Source: Thalassospira sp.
Lineage (GTDB): Bacteria; Pseudomonadota; Alphaproteobacteria; Rhodospirillales; Thalassospiraceae
Direction of reading: 5' to 3'
DNA length: 64,000 bases
NCBI RefSeq assembly: GCF_002709775.1
Contig: NZ_PAQR01000026.1
Span: 1 to 64,000 of the forward strand
A program made the position numbers and the translations under genes. Shown here one piece after another: positions 1-8,631 of the stretch. Within the stretch, counting starts at the first letter, position 1; each line of letters opens with the position of its first letter. Below the pieces are notes generated by a model. The model was not told the origin of the DNA, did no database searches, and was given only the letters and a program-made list of their open reading frames with translations.

Positions 1-131
1 GTGCCAATCGGGCGATCAAGGCGCAGAAGTTTCAGATAGGGCCGCACAGCTTCGGGCATGAAACGATCTATCCACCCGTCCTGTGGCATATCGTTTTTGC
101 TATTCTGTATTGGCTGGTTGACCTGTGTCAT
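1..131 (-). CDS. ubiA: 4-hydroxybenzoate polyprenyltransferase UbiA (N-terminal fragment, cut by window edge)
   Basis: Reading the minus strand from an ATG at 131 gives about 43 residues that end in RPYLKLLRLDRPIG. This is the characteristic start of UbiA, the membrane prenyltransferase that attaches the polyprenyl tail to 4-hydroxybenzoate in ubiquinone synthesis. The rest of the gene, including the aspartate-rich prenyl-diphosphate motifs, lies outside the window. It is divergent from rsmE, so the 60 bases between them must hold both promoters. The call rests on a short but distinctive stretch. Confidence 0.75.
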   Translation of the reverse strand, partial: MTQVNQPIQNSKNDMPQDGWIDRFMPEAVRPYLKLLRLDRPIG

Positions 132-191
132 AATTGGCCTATCTGATGAAAAACTTTTGCAAAACGCCGTAAAACGGCTTTGGGGACCTTT

Positions 192-992
192 ATGACCGCA
201 GATGCCACGCGTGCCCGCCAACGCCTTTTCGTTCGAGATCCTATCACGGCTGATAGTGAAATCGAACTTGCGCCCGAACAGTCTCATTACCTCGAACATG
301 TCATGCGCCTCAAGCCCGGAACGCCGGTAAAAATTTTTAACGGCCTCGATGGGGAGTGGCTAGGCACGATAAGCGAGCTTCGCAAGAAGAAAGGTAGTGT
401 CACAGTCGAGCGCCAATTGCGCGAACAAGGCAATGAGGTCGGTCCGACTCTTGTCTTTGCACCGATCAAAAAACAACGTCTTGATTTCCTGATTGAAAAG
501 GCGGTCGAGCTTGGGGTTGAAAGATTGCAACCGGTCATCACCCAGCATGGCATCACCGACAAGGTTCGCCTTGATCGTTTGCAGTCACAGGTCATTGAGG
601 CGGCTGAGCAGTGTGAGCGCCTGACTGTGCCTGAGGTTTGCGAGCCTGTGCGCCTTCTAGACTGGGTCGCAAATGTACCGGAAAATCACCATCTGCTGTT
701 TTGTGATGAAACCGGTTCCGGGTCACCAATTGGTGAAGTGCTAAGTCAGCTATTGGCAAAGGGCTCTGGCTCGTTTATCGACAATATCAATGTTGTTAAC
801 CATGCAATCGTGATTGGACCCGAGGGCGGCTTTAGCGCCGACGAACTTGAACGTATCCGCAAACAGCCTTTTGCAACGCCTGTAAGTCTCGGTCCGCGTA
901 TTCTGCGTGCCGAAACGGCCGCAATTGCAGCTTTGACCGTATTTCAGGATCGTATCGGCGATTGGTCGCACCGACCCGTTGCGAGAGATTAG
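192..992 (+). CDS. rsmE: 16S rRNA (uracil1498-N3)-methyltransferase RsmE
   Basis: RsmE methylates N3 of U1498 in 16S rRNA using S-adenosylmethionine. The 266-residue product has the family's two parts: an N-terminal PUA-like RNA-binding region (about residues 10-75) and a C-terminal SPOUT domain. The knot motifs are visible as IGPEGGF near residue 209 and [11 protein letters not shown] near residue 233. A TTG at 180 is in frame, but the ATG at 192 is preceded by GGGGA at a good distance and gives the usual RsmE length. Its stop is 11 bases before gshA, so the two genes are probably co-transcribed. Confidence 0.93.
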   Translation: MTADATRARQRLFVRDPITADSEIELAPEQSHYLEHVMRLKPGTPVKIFNGLDGEWLGTISELRKKKGSVTVERQLREQGNEVGPTLVFAPIKKQRLDFLIEKAVELGVERLQPVITQHGITDKVRLDRLQSQVIEAAEQCERLTVPEVCEPVRLLDWVANVPENHHLLFCDETGSGSPIGEVLSQLLAKGSGSFIDNINVVNHAIVIGPEGGFSADELERIRKQPFATPVSLGPRILRAETAAIAALTVFQDRIGDWSHRPVARD

Positions 993-1003
993 GGGAAGCC
1001 CTT

Positions 1004-2374
1004 ATGACTGTCAGCGCCTCCACTGGCGATAGCCCGGTAATCGAAAGCCGGCGCCAGCTTGTCGAATGGTTCGAGTCCGGCTGTACGCCGAAAAAAGACT
1101 GGGCCATCGGCACCGAACACGAAAAATTCGCCTTCACCCGCGACGATCTTCGCCCCATCCCCTATGAAGGGGAACGCGGGGTCAAAATGCTGCTTAACGC
1201 CCTGGCCAAGCATTATGACTGGGAGCCGATCATTGAGAACGGCAATGTCATTGCGCTCACCAAGGACAAATGTTCTGTGTCGCTCGAGCCGGGCGGGCAG
1301 ATCGAGCTTTCCGGTGCGCCGCTTAAAAACATTCACCAGACATGTGGTGAAGTGCACACGCATCTGCACGAAGTGCGCGAGATTTGCGACGGGCTTGGCA
1401 TTGATATGCTCGGCGTCGGTCACAATCCGAAATGGAAGCGTGAAGACATCCCGTGGATGCCCAAGGGCCGCTACAAGATCATGGGTGAATATATGCCCAA
1501 GGTCGGAAGCCTTGGCCTGGACATGATGCTGCGGACTTCGACAATTCAGGTCAATCTCGACTTTAGCTCCGAAGCCGACATGATCAAGAAGTTCAAAACG
1601 TCGCTGGCCCTTCAGCCGGTGGCGACCGCGCTCTTTGCAGCGTCGCCCTTTGTTGACGGAAAGCCAAGCGGCTTCCTGTCGGCACGTTCGAACGTCTGGA
1701 CCGATACCGATCCGGATCGTTGCGGCATGCTGCCGTTCGTGTTCGAAGACGGTTTCGGCTTTGAACGTTATGTCGACTACATGCTCAATGTGCCGATGTA
1801 TTTCGTCTATCGCGACGGCAAATACATTGATGCGGCAGGAAAGTCGTTCCGTGATTTCTTGGATGGGAAGCTTGATGTGGTGCCGGGTGAACGCCCGACC
1901 ATGAATGACTGGTCAGATCACATGACCACGGCCTTCCCGGAAGTGCGTCTGAAGAAGTTCCTTGAAATGCGTGGTGCTGATGGTGGCCCGTGGAAACGCA
2001 TCTGTGCGCTGCCGGCTCTTTGGGTTGGTCTGCTGTATGATGACGCAGCCCTTGATGCCGCTTGGGATCTGGTCAAGGATCTGTCGGTCGAGGAACGCGA
2101 AGCCCTTCGTAACGATGTTCCGCGTACCGCCCTTGCCACCAAATTCAAGAACGGCACGGTTCAGGACCTGTCCAAAGAGGTTCTGGCGATTTCCCGTCAG
2201 GGCCTTAAAAACCGTGGCCGCATGGATGGCTATGGCGATGATGAAAGCCACTTCCTTGACAGCCTTGATGACGTTGCCGAAAGCGGCCGTACCCTGGCTG
2301 AGGAATTCCTTGATAAGTATGAAACCGAATGGAACGGTTCGGTTGATCCGCTGTTTAAGGAATATGCCTATTAA
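1004..2374 (+). CDS. gshA: Glutamate-cysteine ligase (plant/alphaproteobacterial type)
   Basis: This enzyme makes gamma-glutamylcysteine from glutamate, cysteine and ATP, the first step of glutathione synthesis. The 456-residue protein carries the GCS2-type signatures [10 protein letters not shown] near residue 38 and [14 protein letters not shown] near residue 90, the form typical of plants and alphaproteobacteria rather than the E. coli enzyme. The ATG at 1004 is chosen over an upstream TTG because AGGGGAAG sits just before it. It follows rsmE closely and ends just before an intrinsic terminator. Glutathione reductase is also in the window, about 32 kb away. Confidence 0.95.
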   Translation: MTVSASTGDSPVIESRRQLVEWFESGCTPKKDWAIGTEHEKFAFTRDDLRPIPYEGERGVKMLLNALAKHYDWEPIIENGNVIALTKDKCSVSLEPGGQIELSGAPLKNIHQTCGEVHTHLHEVREICDGLGIDMLGVGHNPKWKREDIPWMPKGRYKIMGEYMPKVGSLGLDMMLRTSTIQVNLDFSSEADMIKKFKTSLALQPVATALFAASPFVDGKPSGFLSARSNVWTDTDPDRCGMLPFVFEDGFGFERYVDYMLNVPMYFVYRDGKYIDAAGKSFRDFLDGKLDVVPGERPTMNDWSDHMTTAFPEVRLKKFLEMRGADGGPWKRICALPALWVGLLYDDAALDAAWDLVKDLSVEEREALRNDVPRTALATKFKNGTVQDLSKEVLAISRQGLKNRGRMDGYGDDESHFLDSLDDVAESGRTLAEEFLDKYETEWNGSVDPLFKEYAY

Positions 2375-2398
2375 GGCCGTCAATCAGTTCGCAAAAAA

Positions 2399-2426
2399 GG
2401 GCAGTGATTACACTGCCCTTTTTTTT
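2399..2426. terminator. Bidirectional intrinsic terminator between gshA and glpD
   Basis: An 8-bp perfect stem (GGGCAGTG / CACTGCCC) with an ATTA loop is followed by eight T on the plus strand. On the minus strand the same stem is followed by six T. It can therefore stop both gshA and the convergent glpD operon. Confidence 0.9.
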
Positions 2427-2454
2427 CATGTCTGCTGTTTGCTCGTTGCAAGAA

Positions 2455-3975
2455 TTACTGTGCAGCCCGGTCAAGCCGGGTTTGGGCGGCAAACCATTTT
2501 TCGATGGCTTCGACCTGATCAGGCTGCATCCCGATGCCAAGCTTGGTTCTGCGCCACAGAACATCATCTGCGTTGCATGCCCATTCATTGGTCATCAGGT
2601 AGTGAAGTTCAGCTTCGTACAGGTTCGGGGCGACTTCCGTGCCCAAATCACCAAGTGATGCCGCCGTACCAATGATCTGACGGATCGCAGTGCCGTAGCT
2701 GCGCACAAAGCGATGGAGCAATGCTTCGGGCAACCAGTCATAGGTCAGCTTGGTCTTGGCTAGGAACGCGTCAAAATCGCCGTCTGGCATGTCACCGCCG
2801 GGCAGACCCGCATTGGCTGTCCAATCCTTGGCGTCGTTGCCCAGAACCGGGGCCAGCTTTTGCATCGCATGTTCGGCCAGCCTGCGATAGGTCGTGATCT
2901 TGCCGCCATAGATCGACAGGATCGGGGCGGCGTTGCCGCTATCCCCCGTATCAAGATCAAACACGTAATCGCGGGTGACTGCGGACGCATTGGCGTTCTT
3001 GTCATCATAGAGCGGACGTACACCGGAATAGTCCCAAACCACGTCCTTGCGGCCGAGCGGCTTGGCGAGATAGCCATTTACCAGATCGAGCAGATAGTCG
3101 ACTTCCTGATCACTGATTTTGACCTGTGCCGGGTCCCCGGTATAGGCAACATCGGTGGTCCCGATCAGGGTGTATTCCTGCTGATAGGGGATGGCAAAGG
3201 CAATGCGCCCGTCACCATTCTGGAAGATATAGCAATGGTCATGGTCGTGAATGCGCGGCACCACGATGTGGCTGCCCTTGACCAGTCGAAGACCGGCGGC
3301 CTTTTGGCCAAGTCCGGCATTTTCAACCATCTCGGTCACCCAGGGACCCGCGGCATTGACCACGGCCTTGGCGCGGACAGATTGCGGCGTGCCATCCGTG
3401 CCGATCAGTTCCGCATTCCAGTGATCATGATGACGGACCAGCGATGCACATTTGGTCTGCGTGCGGATTTCAGCACCGCGTGCCTGTGCATCCTGGGCAT
3501 TCAGAACAACAAGTCTGGCATCATCTACCCAGCAATCGGAATAGGAAAAGCCGCCTGCAAAGTCGGGTTTCAACGGTTCGCCTTCCGGTGTGCCCTTGAA
3601 GGAAACGGCACGTGATCCCGGCAGGCGTTTGCGTTTCGCCAGATGGTCATAAAGGAACAACCCGGCCCGCAGCATCCATTTCGGACGTAAACCCTTGTGA
3701 TGTGGCAGGACGAACGTCAAAGGCCAGATGATATGCGGGGCCGCGGCCAAAAGAACTTCGCGTTCCTGAAGCGCTTCACGCACCAGCCGGAACTCGTAAT
3801 GTTCAAGATATCGAAGGCCGCCATGGATGAGTTTGGTCGAGGAGGAAGACGTTGCCGAGGCCAGGTCGCGCTGTTCGACCAAAAGAACAGAAAGACCGCG
3901 ACCGGCGGCATCACGGGCAATACCAGCCCCGTTGATGCCGCCGCCTACGACAAGAAGGTCGTATGTTTTGGTCAC
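2455..3975 (-). CDS. glpD: Aerobic glycerol-3-phosphate dehydrogenase GlpD
   Basis: GlpD is a membrane-associated FAD enzyme that oxidises sn-glycerol 3-phosphate to dihydroxyacetone phosphate and passes electrons to quinone. The 506-residue protein opens with an FAD dinucleotide fold (GGGINGAGIARDAAGRG, residues 11-27), followed by TSSSSTKLIHGGLRYLE, both diagnostic. The start is GTG, with AAGGTGA just upstream inside the preceding phnE. Only one base separates the phnE stop codon from this start, so translation is probably coupled. The placement ties the enzyme to the Phn-type importer rather than to a glpK/glpF cluster, which is unusual. Confidence 0.95.
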   Translation of the reverse strand: MTKTYDLLVVGGGINGAGIARDAAGRGLSVLLVEQRDLASATSSSSTKLIHGGLRYLEHYEFRLVREALQEREVLLAAAPHIIWPLTFVLPHHKGLRPKWMLRAGLFLYDHLAKRKRLPGSRAVSFKGTPEGEPLKPDFAGGFSYSDCWVDDARLVVLNAQDAQARGAEIRTQTKCASLVRHHDHWNAELIGTDGTPQSVRAKAVVNAAGPWVTEMVENAGLGQKAAGLRLVKGSHIVVPRIHDHDHCYIFQNGDGRIAFAIPYQQEYTLIGTTDVAYTGDPAQVKISDQEVDYLLDLVNGYLAKPLGRKDVVWDYSGVRPLYDDKNANASAVTRDYVFDLDTGDSGNAAPILSIYGGKITTYRRLAEHAMQKLAPVLGNDAKDWTANAGLPGGDMPDGDFDAFLAKTKLTYDWLPEALLHRFVRSYGTAIRQIIGTAASLGDLGTEVAPNLYEAELHYLMTNEWACNADDVLWRRTKLGIGMQPDQVEAIEKWFAAQTRLDRAAQ

Positions 3976-3976
3976 G

Positions 3977-4801
3977 TCAGATCACCTTTTTGCGCAGGTA
4001 AGCTGAAATGGCTTCACCGACAATGACCAGACCAATGATTGCAAGAAGGATGGTGGCAACCGTCTGCCAGGCAAAGGTATCAATTGCCCCCTGAAGGATG
4101 ATACCAATACCGCCAGCACCAACCAGACCCAGAACCGTACTTTCACGCAGGTTGATGTCCCAGCGCAGAATGGATACGGCAAAGAAGGTCGGCATGACTT
4201 GCGGAATGACACCATAGACCAGAATCTTGAAGCGCGATGCGCCAACAGATTCAAGGGCCTCAATCGGGGCACGGTCGATTTCCTCGATCGCCTCGCCCAG
4301 CAATTTGCCAAGGAAGCCAAGCGATCTGAAAATGATCGCAAGGATACCGGCCAGAACACCCGGTCCGAACACGGCAACAAACAGCAACGCCCAGATGATG
4401 GTGTTGACCGAACGCGACGACACCAGAATGAAACGGCCAAGCCACAGCGTGAAACGGTTCGGCGTGGTGTTCTGGGCCGCGATCAAGGCAATCGGCAGGG
4501 ACAGGAACACGGCAAAGAAAGTCGCAATCGTTGCGATATTGACCGTTTCAAGCAGCGTCCAGCCGATTTCCTGCCAGCCTTCAAGGGATGGCGGGAACAT
4601 GCGGGCAAACAGATCGCCCATCTGTTCGGGTGCATCCCAAAGCCATGGCCAGATGATGTTGATGGTCGAAAGCGACCAGACAACCGCCAGCGCGACCAGT
4701 GCGGTCAGGCCATAGCGACGCCAGCGTTCCTTGGTGTTGTAGCGGGACCATTCGCGATTGGCGATTGCTTCCGGTCCGGTAGGTTGGGTGGTGGCTACCA
4801 T
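3977..4801 (-). CDS. phnE: Phosphonate-type ABC transporter permease (second PhnE)
   Basis: Inner-membrane permease of a PhnCDE-family importer, 274 residues with about six membrane segments. The permease-ATPase coupling (EAA-like) loop is visible as IEALESVGASRFKILVYGVIPQVMP, beginning about two thirds along. I chose the ATG at 4801 because AGGAGG lies directly upstream; an in-frame extension to 4861 would overlap the previous gene by over 60 bases and lacks such a site. It overlaps the first phnE by 7 bases and is followed by glpD after one base. It is a diverged paralogue of its neighbour, so the pore is probably a heterodimer. Confidence 0.9.
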   Translation of the reverse strand: MVATTQPTGPEAIANREWSRYNTKERWRRYGLTALVALAVVWSLSTINIIWPWLWDAPEQMGDLFARMFPPSLEGWQEIGWTLLETVNIATIATFFAVFLSLPIALIAAQNTTPNRFTLWLGRFILVSSRSVNTIIWALLFVAVFGPGVLAGILAIIFRSLGFLGKLLGEAIEEIDRAPIEALESVGASRFKILVYGVIPQVMPTFFAVSILRWDINLRESTVLGLVGAGGIGIILQGAIDTFAWQTVATILLAIIGLVIVGEAISAYLRKKVI

Positions 4802-5601
4802 AGGTTCCTCCTGATCCGGCCGCTGATGGCCTCGCTGACAAGGATTACACCGATGATGCAAAGGGTAATCGCCAGCGCAAAGTCGTAGTCATAACGCCCG
4901 AAGGCATTAAGAAGGGTCGATCCGATGCCGCCCGCACCAACGATGCCAACAATGGCAGATGCGCGCAGGTTACTATCAAGCTGATAGATCGAAAGACCGA
5001 TCTGACGGGGCATGATCTGCGGGATCACGGCATAGAGAAGGGTGACAAACGTCGCCCCGCCAGCAGCACGGATCGCCTCGACCTGACCCCAGTCGATTTC
5101 CTCGATCCGTTCGGCCAGCATTTTGGCAACGAAACCGATGGAATAGACCGTAAGCGTCAGAATGCCAGCCAGCGGGCCAAAGCCGACAGCTTTGACAAAC
5201 AGGATGGCGACAATGACCGGGTGGAAGGAGCGGGCAACGATGATGACGCCACGCCCGATGGTATAAAGCCATTTGGGCGCGATGTTTGAGGCGGATGCAA
5301 AGGCAATCGGAACGCTCAGCGCCAGACCCAGCAGGGTCGAGACGATGGCGATCTTGATGCTTTCCATAAAGCCGTCAAACAGCAGCTCGCCACGGATGAA
5401 GCTCGGCGGGAAGGCGCCCTTGAAGATACGGATCGCGCGCGGGACACCGTCCTGGATGCGATCCCAGTCGAATGGCAGGGTTGTTATGGCCCACCAGACA
5501 TAGGCAAACACAGCAATCAGAAGACCCCAGCGCAACACCGGGTTGGCTATAAAGGGGGGCTTCTTCCATGTGCGGCCCGTTGGTTGAACGGTGCTGCTCA
5601 T
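4795..5601 (-). CDS. phnE: Phosphonate-type ABC transporter permease (first PhnE)
   Basis: A 268-residue inner-membrane permease of the PhnE family. It shows about six hydrophobic segments and a coupling loop (VEAIRAAGGATFVTLLYAVIPQ). The start overlaps the phnC stop by 4 bases (ATGA), and the end overlaps the second phnE by 7 bases, so all three are translationally coupled. Systems with two PhnE proteins are common in alphaproteobacteria. The family moves phosphonates, phosphite or phosphate esters; the substrate cannot be read from the permease alone. Confidence 0.92.
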   Translation of the reverse strand: MSSTVQPTGRTWKKPPFIANPVLRWGLLIAVFAYVWWAITTLPFDWDRIQDGVPRAIRIFKGAFPPSFIRGELLFDGFMESIKIAIVSTLLGLALSVPIAFASASNIAPKWLYTIGRGVIIVARSFHPVIVAILFVKAVGFGPLAGILTLTVYSIGFVAKMLAERIEEIDWGQVEAIRAAGGATFVTLLYAVIPQIMPRQIGLSIYQLDSNLRASAIVGIVGAGGIGSTLLNAFGRYDYDFALAITLCIIGVILVSEAISGRIRRNLW

Positions 5602-6395
5602 CGTGCGGCGACCTCGCGCAGGTGGTTGCTGCTTTCGGCACCGCCGCGTTCTTCGGCCGGGACGCCGGCATAAATTTCATCCATCGCGTCATTGTTCAGA
5701 TCAACGGGTTCGCCGTCGAAAATGATGCGGCCAAAGCGCATGCCAACGATACGCTGGGTATATTCCTTGGCTTCGTTGACGTTGTGGATGTTGATCAGAA
5801 CCGGCAGGTGCAGCTCGGATGCGAGCGCGCGCAGCAGTTCCATGATCTGACGCGATGTTTTCGGGTCAAGCGACGCGGTCGGTTCATCGGCCAGCAGGAT
5901 TTCAGGTTCCTGCATCAGGGCGCGTACCACACCAACACGCTGGCGTTCACCGCCGGAAAGTTCATCGGCACGTTTGTCGGCGTAGTGGGCGATGCCAACG
6001 CGCTCCATCAGATGGAAGGCGCGGTCGATATCTTCCTGCGGATATTTGCGCGTTACGGCGCGCCACGCCGGAAGATAGCCCAGACGGCCGGACTGGACAT
6101 TTTCCATGACCGTCAGGCGGTCAATCAGGTTGAAGCCCTGAAACACCATGCCGATGCGGCGACGTGCCAGACGCAGCGCCTTGCCTTCAAGCTTGGTCAG
6201 TTCAGTGCCATTGAGTTCGATGGAGCCCGAAGACGGTTCCACCAGACGGTTGATACAGCGCAGCAGGGTACTTTTACCCGCGCCTGACGCACCGATGATG
6301 GAAACAACACTTTCGCCCGGCACTTCAAGGTTCAGGTTCTTCAACACTGCCTTTTCGTCGCCATAGCGTTTTACAAGTTCTTTGATACGCAGCAT
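5598..6395 (-). CDS. phnC: Phosphonate-type ABC transporter ATPase PhnC
   Basis: A 265-residue ATP-binding subunit with Walker A GASGAGKST near residue 35, the Q-loop in VFQGFNLIDR, the ABC signature LSGGERQRV, and Walker B ILLADEPTASLD. The length and the RRIGMVFQGFNLIDRLTV stretch are typical of PhnC. It powers import through the two PhnE proteins. A strong hairpin lies in the 82-base gap between phnD and this gene. No C-P lyase genes (phnG-M) or other phosphonate-degrading genes are in the window. Confidence 0.93.
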   Translation of the reverse strand: MLRIKELVKRYGDEKAVLKNLNLEVPGESVVSIIGASGAGKSTLLRCINRLVEPSSGSIELNGTELTKLEGKALRLARRRIGMVFQGFNLIDRLTVMENVQSGRLGYLPAWRAVTRKYPQEDIDRAFHLMERVGIAHYADKRADELSGGERQRVGVVRALMQEPEILLADEPTASLDPKTSRQIMELLRALASELHLPVLINIHNVNEAKEYTQRIVGMRFGRIIFDGEPVDLNNDAMDEIYAGVPAEERGGAESSNHLREVAAR

Positions 6396-6423
6396 TGCGT
6401 TACCCCGAATAAAATGGGTGGCA

Positions 6424-6447
6424 CAGGGCCTGCCAAGGCAGGCCCTG
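6424..6447. repeat. Intercistronic GC hairpin between phnD and phnC
   Basis: A perfect inverted repeat, CAGGGCCTGCC / GGCAGGCCCTG, separated by two bases, lies between the phnD stop and the phnC start. No T-run follows on either strand, so it looks like an mRNA-stabilising or partial-attenuation hairpin that would favour the binding protein over the membrane subunits, rather than a full terminator. Confidence 0.75.
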
Positions 6448-6477
6448 CAAAGTTCGGATCGATTGGAAAGTCAGAAA

Positions 6478-7476
6478 TTACTTCAGGTTGTCCGGGGTGT
6501 ATTTCACGCCGTTTGCGGCCTGAATTTCACGGATAACCGCCCAGTCGTCCTGATAGGTGACCGGCAGGAACTTCGACACACCCTTGAATTCTTCACCAAG
6601 GGCGGTGCCCTTCATGTCAAAGGTAAAGAAGGCTTCCTTGATCTTTTCGATCAGTTCCGGTTTCAGGTTGTAGGCATAGTTGAACGAAGTGGTCGGGAAA
6701 GGCTTGCTTTCGTAGATGATTTTAACTTCGTTCGGATCATAGAGATCACGCTGGGCCATACGTTCGACAACTTCGGATGCAACTGGGGCTGCGTCATAGT
6801 CACCGGCAACAACGCCCAGGATCGACTGGTCGTGCGAACCGGAATAGACAACTTCGTAATCCTGTTCCGGAACGATGCCCTGACCCGGAAGCAGTGCACG
6901 CGGTGCAAGGTTGCCCGAGTTCGAAGTCGGCGAGGTGTGGGCAACGCGTTTGCCCTTGAGGTCCGCAGGGGTGTTGATGCCGCTATCAACGCGGGTGTAA
7001 AGCTGCAGGGTGTAACCAAAACGACCATCATCCGCACCCATCAGGGCGAACGGAACCGCACCGGCAAGGTTCACGGCAAACGGGGTCGGGCCGGTCGAGA
7101 AGCCGGCAACGTGCAGGCGACCTGAACGCATGGCTTCAACTTCTGCCGAGTTCGACTGAACGGCAAAGAAGTGAACGTCCTTGCCAGTTACTTTTTCGAG
7201 ATGCTGCAGGAACGGGTCCCAGATATCGGCGTAAACCGCCGGGTCTTCAACCGGGGTGTAGGCAAAGACAAGGGTGTCCGGATCAACCAGCTCGTCGGCT
7301 GCCGGTGCATCGGCAACAAGGTCGCCGTCCATGTCGCAATACATCGGGTCAAGATCGCCGCGCGCGATGCAGTCATCTGCTGCAGCGGCCGGGGTGGATG
7401 CCATGCCGACCATGCCGATTGCGGCAAGGAGGGTGGTGAGTTTTAAACTGTCGGTTTTTTTCGGATATGAAAACAC
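6478..7476 (-). CDS. phnD: Phosphonate-type ABC transporter periplasmic binding protein PhnD
   Basis: A 332-residue exported binding protein. A signal peptide ends near STPAAAADD (about residue 33). The mature part follows the PhnD family pattern, with FAYTPVEDPAVYADIWDPF, the AVQSNSAEVEAMRSG region and HTSPTSNSGNLAPRALL. The mature N-terminus carries two cysteines around an acidic DMDGD segment (residues about 35-60), perhaps a disulfide and a metal site. The start is GTG, with AGAAAGG about 10 bases upstream. It is the first gene of phnD-phnC-phnE-phnE-glpD and divergent from the DeoR-type regulator. GlpD in the operon suggests a glycerol-phosphate or related ester as ligand, but this is inference. 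Confidence 0.92.
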   Translation of the reverse strand: MFSYPKKTDSLKLTTLLAAIGMVGMASTPAAAADDCIARGDLDPMYCDMDGDLVADAPAADELVDPDTLVFAYTPVEDPAVYADIWDPFLQHLEKVTGKDVHFFAVQSNSAEVEAMRSGRLHVAGFSTGPTPFAVNLAGAVPFALMGADDGRFGYTLQLYTRVDSGINTPADLKGKRVAHTSPTSNSGNLAPRALLPGQGIVPEQDYEVVYSGSHDQSILGVVAGDYDAAPVASEVVERMAQRDLYDPNEVKIIYESKPFPTTSFNYAYNLKPELIEKIKEAFFTFDMKGTALGEEFKGVSKFLPVTYQDDWAVIREIQAANGVKYTPDNLK

Positions 7477-7680
7477 TGTTTTCGAACCTTTCTTCCCTGT
7501 GACTGACGGTTTTCCGCCGTTTTGAATGTGGTTTTGTTGTTTTTATTGTTGCTTTAACCAACATTATGAATTTGAAAAAGTTGGAAAATCAACACAAAAC
7601 TGTAACAAAAGGTTTCAGTCAGTGTTGCTAAGATGGCTGTCTTCGGCACAAAACCGGCCATAATTGAGGGGGATGTGGCT

Positions 7681-8478
7681 TTGCGTTTGGGAAAAAAAGA
7701 GCGCCAGCAACGTATTTTGCAAGAGTTACAAGTCCACCCTCATGTGAGAGTTGCCACACTTGCAGAACGATTCGATGTTGCAACTGAAACCATCCGTCGC
7801 GATCTGGATGCGCTGAGCAGTGATGGGCTGATCAAACGTGAATTTGGTGGCGCATCCGCGCGCCCGATGGGCCATCAGCCCGATCTGGCTGAACGCCAGC
7901 TTTCTGCTGTTGCCGGGTTTGAGCGGATTGGCATGTTGGCGGCTGACATGGTGCGGTCCGGTGATGTTGCGATGATCGATGCCGGATCAACGGTGGCCCA
8001 GATTGCGCCGTTTCTGGCGGCCCGCACAACGAAACTTCCGCGCACCTTTCTGACCAATTGCTATGCGGTGGTGCACGGCATGGCCGAGCTTGCCGATCAT
8101 GATGACGTCCTGATGTGTCCGGGGCAGTTTGACCGGCGCGAAAATGCGGTCTATGGCAATGACACCATCGAATATCTGCGCCGTTTCCACGCCAATATCG
8201 CCTTTATCGGTGCATCGGGGATTTCCCGGCAGGGCTTTAGCGACGTCAATCGTCGCGCGGTGGCGGTCAAGCGCGCGATGATGGAACGCTCGGACGAAAC
8301 CTGGTTGATGGTCGATCATACGAAGTTTGATCAACGCTATCTGGAAAATGTCGCACCGCTTGAAATGCTGACCGGCATTATCACTGACCGCCAGCCGGAA
8401 CCGGAATTTGCATCCCAGCTTGAACGGGCCGGCATCCGGCTTTTGGCGTGGCGCGATGACAGGCAGTGCGCGGGTTAG
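7681..8478 (+). CDS. DeoR/GlpR-family transcriptional regulator
   Basis: An N-terminal winged helix with recognition region LAERFDVATETIRRDLDAL is followed by a DeoR C-terminal sensor domain containing IDAGSTVAQIAPFL, LTNCYAVV and FIGASGIS. In this family (for example GlpR) the sensor binds phosphorylated sugars. I prefer the TTG at 7681, eight bases after GAGGGGG; a GTG at 7675 and an ATG at 7633 are in frame and possible. It is divergent from phnD, so it probably controls the phn-glpD operon. Glycerol 3-phosphate would be a natural effector, but no experiment or recognised GlpR box supports that. I saw no convincing Pho box in the intergenic region. Confidence 0.85.
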   Translation: MRLGKKERQQRILQELQVHPHVRVATLAERFDVATETIRRDLDALSSDGLIKREFGGASARPMGHQPDLAERQLSAVAGFERIGMLAADMVRSGDVAMIDAGSTVAQIAPFLAARTTKLPRTFLTNCYAVVHGMAELADHDDVLMCPGQFDRRENAVYGNDTIEYLRRFHANIAFIGASGISRQGFSDVNRRAVAVKRAMMERSDETWLMVDHTKFDQRYLENVAPLEMLTGIITDRQPEPEFASQLERAGIRLLAWRDDRQCAG

Positions 8479-8631
8479 CGCACCAGCGAATTATTGAAAA
8501 TAAGATTTGTTCGCAATTGAGTTTGCGTTCCCCCTGATTCCAAACCATATTTCCCGTCGCAGCGCGTTATTGTGTTGTATGCCGGGTTCCCGCCCCGGTC
8601 AGTATTGTCTCTGACACGGAGGATTTTGATC

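Noticed and set aside
2860-3615. A 251-codon plus-strand frame inside glpD
   Set aside because: It lies wholly within glpD in the opposite direction and resembles no protein family.
7477-7680. Possible Pho box (CTGTAAC-type) between phnD and the DeoR-type gene
   Set aside because: Only one half-site-like match is seen, without the second repeat at 11-base spacing, so PhoB control is not supported by sequence.
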